From positions 1-64,000 of the forward strand of contig CAIUAN010000005.1 of NCBI GenBank assembly GCA_903897145.1: a DNA stretch of 64,000 bases, in the 5' to 3' direction. The translations under genes were made by a program, and so were the position numbers. Shown here one piece after another: positions 59,262-64,000 of this stretch; positions within the stretch are counted from its first letter, which is position 1, and each line of letters starts with the position of its first letter. The notes under the pieces are model-generated. The model was not told the DNA's origin and searched no databases. It was given only the letters and a program-made list of their open reading frames with translations. The stretch comes from an uncultured Bacteroidia bacterium (GTDB lineage Bacteria; Bacteroidota; Bacteroidia; Bacteroidales; Prolixibacteraceae).

Positions 59262-61514
59262 ATGCTATTCCGACCTCTAAACTATCTTGCCTTATCACTT
59301 GTTTTTGTCCTATTTCTTGCTACAGCAAAGGCTCAAACGACGAAAAGAATAAATATTATTCCGCAGCCATCGATGGTGATAGAGAAACCCGGAGAGTTTC
59401 TGCTCACAGCGGATGCTCGAATCATTAGCGACCCTATGTTTGCTGAAATTGCAGAGCTATTTAGTTCTCAAACTTTTATTAAGCAAGGGACTGCAAAACA
59501 GAAAGATCAACCTCATCAAATACGGTTTAATCATGTTGGAATTAATGTTATTCCAGACAGTGCAGGCTATCGCTTACTGATAACTCCAGAGCGAATTTCT
59601 ATTTTTGCACGAACAAAAATTGGTGCTCTTTATGCGATGCAGTCATTATTACAAGTTCAACTATCGCAGCCAAACCGTTCAGCTATTCCGTGTGGAGAGA
59701 TTAATGACCGTCCTCGATTTGGGTACAGAGGAGCGATGATAGATGTGTCTCGTCATTTTTTCTCTGCTAGCTACATCAAACGATTTATTGATCTGATGGC
59801 TTTATACAAGTTAAATACTTTTCATTGGCACTTGGTGGATGGACCAGGCTGGCGATTAGAAATAAAAAAATATCCCGAGCTAACATCTAAAGGTGCATGG
59901 CGTACGCACAAGGTCTGGAAGGAATGGTGGGGCACTGAACGTCTTTATTCGACCGAAAAAGATCCTAATTCTTATGGCGGTTATTACACACAAGAGGAAG
60001 CAATCAATGTTGTAGCCTATGCTCAAAAAAGAGGTATTACAGTAATTCCTGAGATTGAGATGCCGGGCCATTCCAATGAGGTCCTTGGGGTTTTTCCTAA
60101 TCTCACTTGTAGTGGCAATCCATATCGAAGTGGTGAACTCTGTTTAGGTAACGACTCAACATTTACATTTTTGGAGAATGTGCTCACGGAGGTTCTAGCA
60201 ATTTTCCCATCTAAATATATACATATTGGCGGTGATGAAGCTGATCAAACGGCATGGAAACATTGTGAAAAATGTCAAAAAAGAATCAAGGACGAGCATT
60301 TAAAAAATGAGTCAGAGCTTCAAAGCTATGGCATTCGCAGAATGGAAAAGTTTTTAACGAACCACAAAAGGAAACTACTAGGTTGGGATGAGATTTTAGA
60401 AGGAGGGTTAGCGCCAGATGCGATAGTGATGTCTTGGAGAGGTGAGCAAGGAGGCATAACGGCAGCACAAATGGGGCATAACGTAATCATGTCGCCAGGA
60501 AGCCATTGCTATCTAGATAATTACCAAGCGGATCCAGAAACTCAACCCAAAGCCATTGGTGGCTATTTAACGCTTGAAAAAGCATATTCGTACGAGCCTG
60601 TACCTGCAGAACTAAATCAAAGCCAAGCTAAATATATTTTAGGCGCACAAGGTAATATCTGGACTGAATACATTGGAACAGTTGAATATTTAGAATATAT
60701 GACTTTCCCTCGATTAATCGCATTAGCGGAAGTAACATGGTCGGCCAAGAAAGACCGAAATTTTGATGATTTTAAAAATCGACTTCAGTCGCACTACCTA
60801 TTGATGAAAAGATTAAATGTAAATTATTTCAGACCAACGTATCATCTGAACGCAGTTACCAAAATAAACAATCAAAATAAAAATGCAGTTATAAAGTTCA
60901 AGTCTGAACAGATAAATCCGCCAATATTCTATACCCTAGATGGACAACTTCCAACTTCGAACTCACTGAAGTATCAGGACAGTATAACCGTAAATTCATC
61001 TTCCAAAGTTACCGCAGCAATCTTGGAAGCTGGGCAAGTTAAAGACAAACCTATTCAAATAGATCTTGATTTTCATTTAGCTCTTGGAAAGAAAGTGACT
61101 TATAATCTGCCTTATAGCAATAGCTACCGCGCTCAGAAAGAAGCATCCTTGGTAAATGGAATTCGAGGGTCTATATCCTACGGCGATGGTCAATGGCAAG
61201 GCTTCGACACAAATGATTTCGATATAACGATTGATCTTGAGAAATCTATCCCTTTAACATCTGTTGCGGCCTCATTTCTACAACAAGTTGGACCAGGGAT
61301 TTTCATCCCTAGCCATGTGGACCTTTCGCTGTCAGACAATGGTATTGACTTTCACAAGGTGAAAACGATTGAAAATACAGTTCCAAAAACAGAAAAGGTA
61401 TCAACAAAAGAATTTAATTTTACCCTTACTGGAGAGAAAGGAAGGTATATCCGGTTATTTGCAAAAAACGGACAGCATGGATTTTTATTTACCGACGAGG
61501 TTATAGTTCATTAA
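59262..61514 (+). CDS. Beta-N-acetylhexosaminidase, GH20
   Basis: RFGYRGAMIDVSRHFFSASYIKRFIDLMALYKLNTFHWHLVDGPGWRLEIKKYP, YIHIGGDEADQTAW; C-terminal F5/8-type-like domain. Confidence 0.95.
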   Translation: MLFRPLNYLALSLVFVLFLATAKAQTTKRINIIPQPSMVIEKPGEFLLTADARIISDPMFAEIAELFSSQTFIKQGTAKQKDQPHQIRFNHVGINVIPDSAGYRLLITPERISIFARTKIGALYAMQSLLQVQLSQPNRSAIPCGEINDRPRFGYRGAMIDVSRHFFSASYIKRFIDLMALYKLNTFHWHLVDGPGWRLEIKKYPELTSKGAWRTHKVWKEWWGTERLYSTEKDPNSYGGYYTQEEAINVVAYAQKRGITVIPEIEMPGHSNEVLGVFPNLTCSGNPYRSGELCLGNDSTFTFLENVLTEVLAIFPSKYIHIGGDEADQTAWKHCEKCQKRIKDEHLKNESELQSYGIRRMEKFLTNHKRKLLGWDEILEGGLAPDAIVMSWRGEQGGITAAQMGHNVIMSPGSHCYLDNYQADPETQPKAIGGYLTLEKAYSYEPVPAELNQSQAKYILGAQGNIWTEYIGTVEYLEYMTFPRLIALAEVTWSAKKDRNFDDFKNRLQSHYLLMKRLNVNYFRPTYHLNAVTKINNQNKNAVIKFKSEQINPPIFYTLDGQLPTSNSLKYQDSITVNSSSKVTAAILEAGQVKDKPIQIDLDFHLALGKKVTYNLPYSNSYRAQKEASLVNGIRGSISYGDGQWQGFDTNDFDITIDLEKSIPLTSVAASFLQQVGPGIFIPSHVDLSLSDNGIDFHKVKTIENTVPKTEKVSTKEFNFTLTGEKGRYIRLFAKNGQHGFLFTDEVIVH

Positions 61515-61536
61515 TCTAAAGAGGAAGTAAACAAGG

Positions 61537-62355
61537 TTACAGCAGCTCTTTCCAACGAAAGTAGTCCGGTGTGATATGCATAGTTTTTAAGTCCAGATCT
61601 TGTTTAAAGATGCCGTACACTGCAGATCCACTACCCGACATGGCAGCATAAACGGCTCCTAGCTCAAGTAGCTGTTGTTTGACTTTCTGAATCTCAGGAT
61701 ACCGGGCAAAGACTGTTTGCTCAAAAGCGTTTACAACGAGTCCACTCCAGCTTTCTGGGTTATTTCTTAGGGCATCCACCAGCGAATAATTAGGGATAGC
61801 TGGTTGTATTTCAGCATAGGCTGACTTTGTATTCACCTCTACAGGCGGCTTCACGACTATTAAATGGTAGCCTTTCAAGGATAACTCTATCGGTGACAAT
61901 TCCTCCCCTATCCCCGTGGCGAACACAGGCCTATTTTCAAGAAAAAAACTACAGTCGGCACCCAAGGCTAATGCATAACTCTTTAAGACCTCTAAGCTTA
62001 ATCCTAAATGAAAATAGTCGTTCAATGCCTTCAGGAAGAAAGCTGCATCAGATGACCCACCACCCAGACCAGCGCCTGATGGAATAACTTTATGCAAATG
62101 AATATCGAGTGTTGGAAGGGTAAAATCAGCGGCTAATAAACGATAGGCTTTAAAGACGATATTATCCTCATCGGGAATTGACAAGGGGATCCCTGAGCTT
62201 GAGAAACGAAGTACCTCTTTATTGTTCTCAACAAATTCGAGACCATCTTTTAATCCAATCGGATAAAAGACAGTCTCCAATTCATGATACCCATCCGCTC
62301 GTTTACGTAGAATGTTTAATCCAAGGTTGATTTTCGCATTTGGGAACAAGACCAT
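61537..62355 (-). CDS. ispE: 4-diphosphocytidyl-2-C-methyl-D-erythritol kinase
   Basis: MVLFPNAKINLGLNILRKRADGYHELETVFYPI, VIPSGAGLGGGSSDAAFFLKAL and AAMSGSGSAVYGIF; start set at the internal Met of ORF 61537-62403. Confidence 0.96.
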   Translation of the reverse strand: MVLFPNAKINLGLNILRKRADGYHELETVFYPIGLKDGLEFVENNKEVLRFSSSGIPLSIPDEDNIVFKAYRLLAADFTLPTLDIHLHKVIPSGAGLGGGSSDAAFFLKALNDYFHLGLSLEVLKSYALALGADCSFFLENRPVFATGIGEELSPIELSLKGYHLIVVKPPVEVNTKSAYAEIQPAIPNYSLVDALRNNPESWSGLVVNAFEQTVFARYPEIQKVKQQLLELGAVYAAMSGSGSAVYGIFKQDLDLKTMHITPDYFRWKELL

Positions 62356-62417
62356 AATTCGATGTTTAGTTCTCCGAAAAAAACAGGACTTAGCTAGGCC
62401 CAAAACAAGAGTAGTTC

Positions 62418-64000
62418 TTACTTATAGCTCTCTAATGGCTCGCAAGTACAGAAGAGATTTCGATCTCCATAGGCATTATCAACTCTTGCAACTGGAACCC
62501 AAAACTTATTCTCACGAAGCCATCCCAATGGGAAAGCAGCTTTTTCGCGCGAATACGAATGATTCCAATCATTAGCTGTTAACATCTCAGCCGTATGAGG
62601 CGCATTCATTAGTACATTATCAACAGAATCAGCTACACCCGTCTCAACTTCCTTAATCTCCTCATAGATCGCATTCATCGTATCGATAAAACGATCGAGC
62701 TCTTCCTTAGATTCGCTTTCTGTTGGCTCAATCATCAGGGTTCCATGAACAGGGAATGAGAGTGTTGGTGCATGAAAACCATAATCCATCAAACGTTTTG
62801 AGATATCTACCTCAGAAATTCCTGCCGATGTTTTCAAGTGACGGCATTCTAAGATCATCTCATGTCCAACGCGACCATGTTCACCAGTATATACGATGCC
62901 GTAATTATCTTTTAATCGAGCAGCAATATAGTTCGCATTCAGGATAGCTACCCGAGTAGAATCAGTTAATCCATCGGCACCTAGCATTTTGATATAGCCA
63001 TAGGTGATAGTTAATACGGAAGCGCTTCCCCAAGGTGCACCAGAAACGGCATGAATACCCACATGACCGTTATTCATTACTGAATGAGTAGGTAAAAATT
63101 CAACCAGATGTTGAGCAACACACACCGGTCCAACACCAGGTCCACCACCCCCATGAGGGATCGCAAAGGTCTTATGCAAGTTAAGGTGACAAACATCGGC
63201 TCCAATTCGACTTGGATTAGTGAGCCCCACCTGTGCATTCATATTGGCACCATCCATATATACTTGTCCACCATTTTGATGAATGATACTGCACATCTCA
63301 GTGATAGATGATTCAAATACACCGTGAGTGGAAGGGTAAGTAACCATAAAGCAAGAAAGATCGTTTTTATATTCAACAGCCTTTTCACGCAAACTCTCAA
63401 CATCAATATTCCCATTCTCATCGCAAGGGACGACAACAACTTTCATCCCAGCCATTACGGCACTTGCAGGATTTGTTCCATGGGCAGAAGATGGGATAAG
63501 GGCTACATTACGATGACCTTCTCCCCTACTTTTATGATATTCGCGAATCACTAAAAGCCCCGCATATTCACCAGCAGCACCTGAATTTGGCTGAAGAGAA
63601 ATATCGGCAAAACCAGTTATTTCAGATAAATCTCTACGCAACTCCTCCATCAATTCGTGGTATCCCATGGCTTGATTTTTAGGGACAAAAGGGTGAATAC
63701 CATTAAATTCGATCCAGCTTAATGGAAGCATCTCGGTTGCAGCATTTAGTTTCATGGTACACGATCCCAGCGAGATCATCGAGTGGACCAATGAGATATC
63801 TTTCTTCTCCAACCGTTTAATATATCGGGCCATTTCGGTCTCAGAACGATACATTTTAAATACTTGTTGCTTTAAGAATGCTGATTTACGGATAAATAAC
63901 TTATCAATTGAATGTTCCTCCGTAAGGTCTGTTAGAGTTGGAATAGGCTTATTGGCAGCTTTAGCAAACACCTCCAAGATCCAGTTTACATCCTCAATAT
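62418..64000 (-). CDS. gcvP: Glycine dehydrogenase (decarboxylating), P protein, partial (5' end outside window)
   Basis: [40 protein letters not shown]-Lys region [22 protein letters not shown]; frame stays open to the window edge. Confidence 0.97.
   Translation of the reverse strand, partial: IEDVNWILEVFAKAANKPIPTLTDLTEEHSIDKLFIRKSAFLKQQVFKMYRSETEMARYIKRLEKKDISLVHSMISLGSCTMKLNAATEMLPLSWIEFNGIHPFVPKNQAMGYHELMEELRRDLSEITGFADISLQPNSGAAGEYAGLLVIREYHKSRGEGHRNVALIPSSAHGTNPASAVMAGMKVVVVPCDENGNIDVESLREKAVEYKNDLSCFMVTYPSTHGVFESSITEMCSIIHQNGGQVYMDGANMNAQVGLTNPSRIGADVCHLNLHKTFAIPHGGGGPGVGPVCVAQHLVEFLPTHSVMNNGHVGIHAVSGAPWGSASVLTITYGYIKMLGADGLTDSTRVAILNANYIAARLKDNYGIVYTGEHGRVGHEMILECRHLKTSAGISEVDISKRLMDYGFHAPTLSFPVHGTLMIEPTESESKEELDRFIDTMNAIYEEIKEVETGVADSVDNVLMNAPHTAEMLTANDWNHSYSREKAAFPLGWLRENKFWVPVARVDNAYGDRNLFCTCEPLESYK

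Noticed and set aside
62418-63977. Apparent short gcvP starting at TTG 63977
   Set aside because: The frame remains open to the window edge ([13 protein letters not shown]...), so the gene is truncated by the window, not short.

Overview
This 64-kb window looks like ordinary chromosome from a low-GC, probably pigmented member of the Bacteroidota. The lineage call rests on gene content, TAnnTTTG-type promoter boxes and the parA-parB-DUF5683-MltD gene order. I see no CRISPR array, IS element, prophage, rRNA or defence island. The content is mostly core genes: ettA, yicC, gmk, nadD, priA, parAB, lpxK, sppA, folK, radC, rpsT, mutA/mutB, acs, prfB, recX, kup, serS, rpmA, rplU, ispE and a partial gcvP. 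There are also dispersed glycan enzymes (GH29, GH78, GH20, sugar-isomerase-like and Gfo/Idh proteins), tRNA-Ser(CGA) and tRNA-Glu(TTC). The main points for a second look are: (1) a CorA-type Mg2+ transporter gene interrupted by one in-frame TAA, with the reading frame intact on both sides; (2) a complete prfB (RF2) programmed +1 frameshift site, AGGAGG TAT CTT TGA C, which the ORF track misses; (3) a compact seven-gene carotenoid operon (crtB, CrtYcd-type cyclase, CruF-like hydratase, acyltransferase, glycosyltransferase, exported TPR protein, crtI) that suggests an acylated carotenoid glycoside, with an unexplained TPR protein inside it; (4) a long nested hairpin between the OYE gene and yicC; and (5) some intergenic repeats and promoters. 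I did not find a convincing entirely new system. The carotenoid operon with its TPR protein and the interrupted corA are the best candidates.
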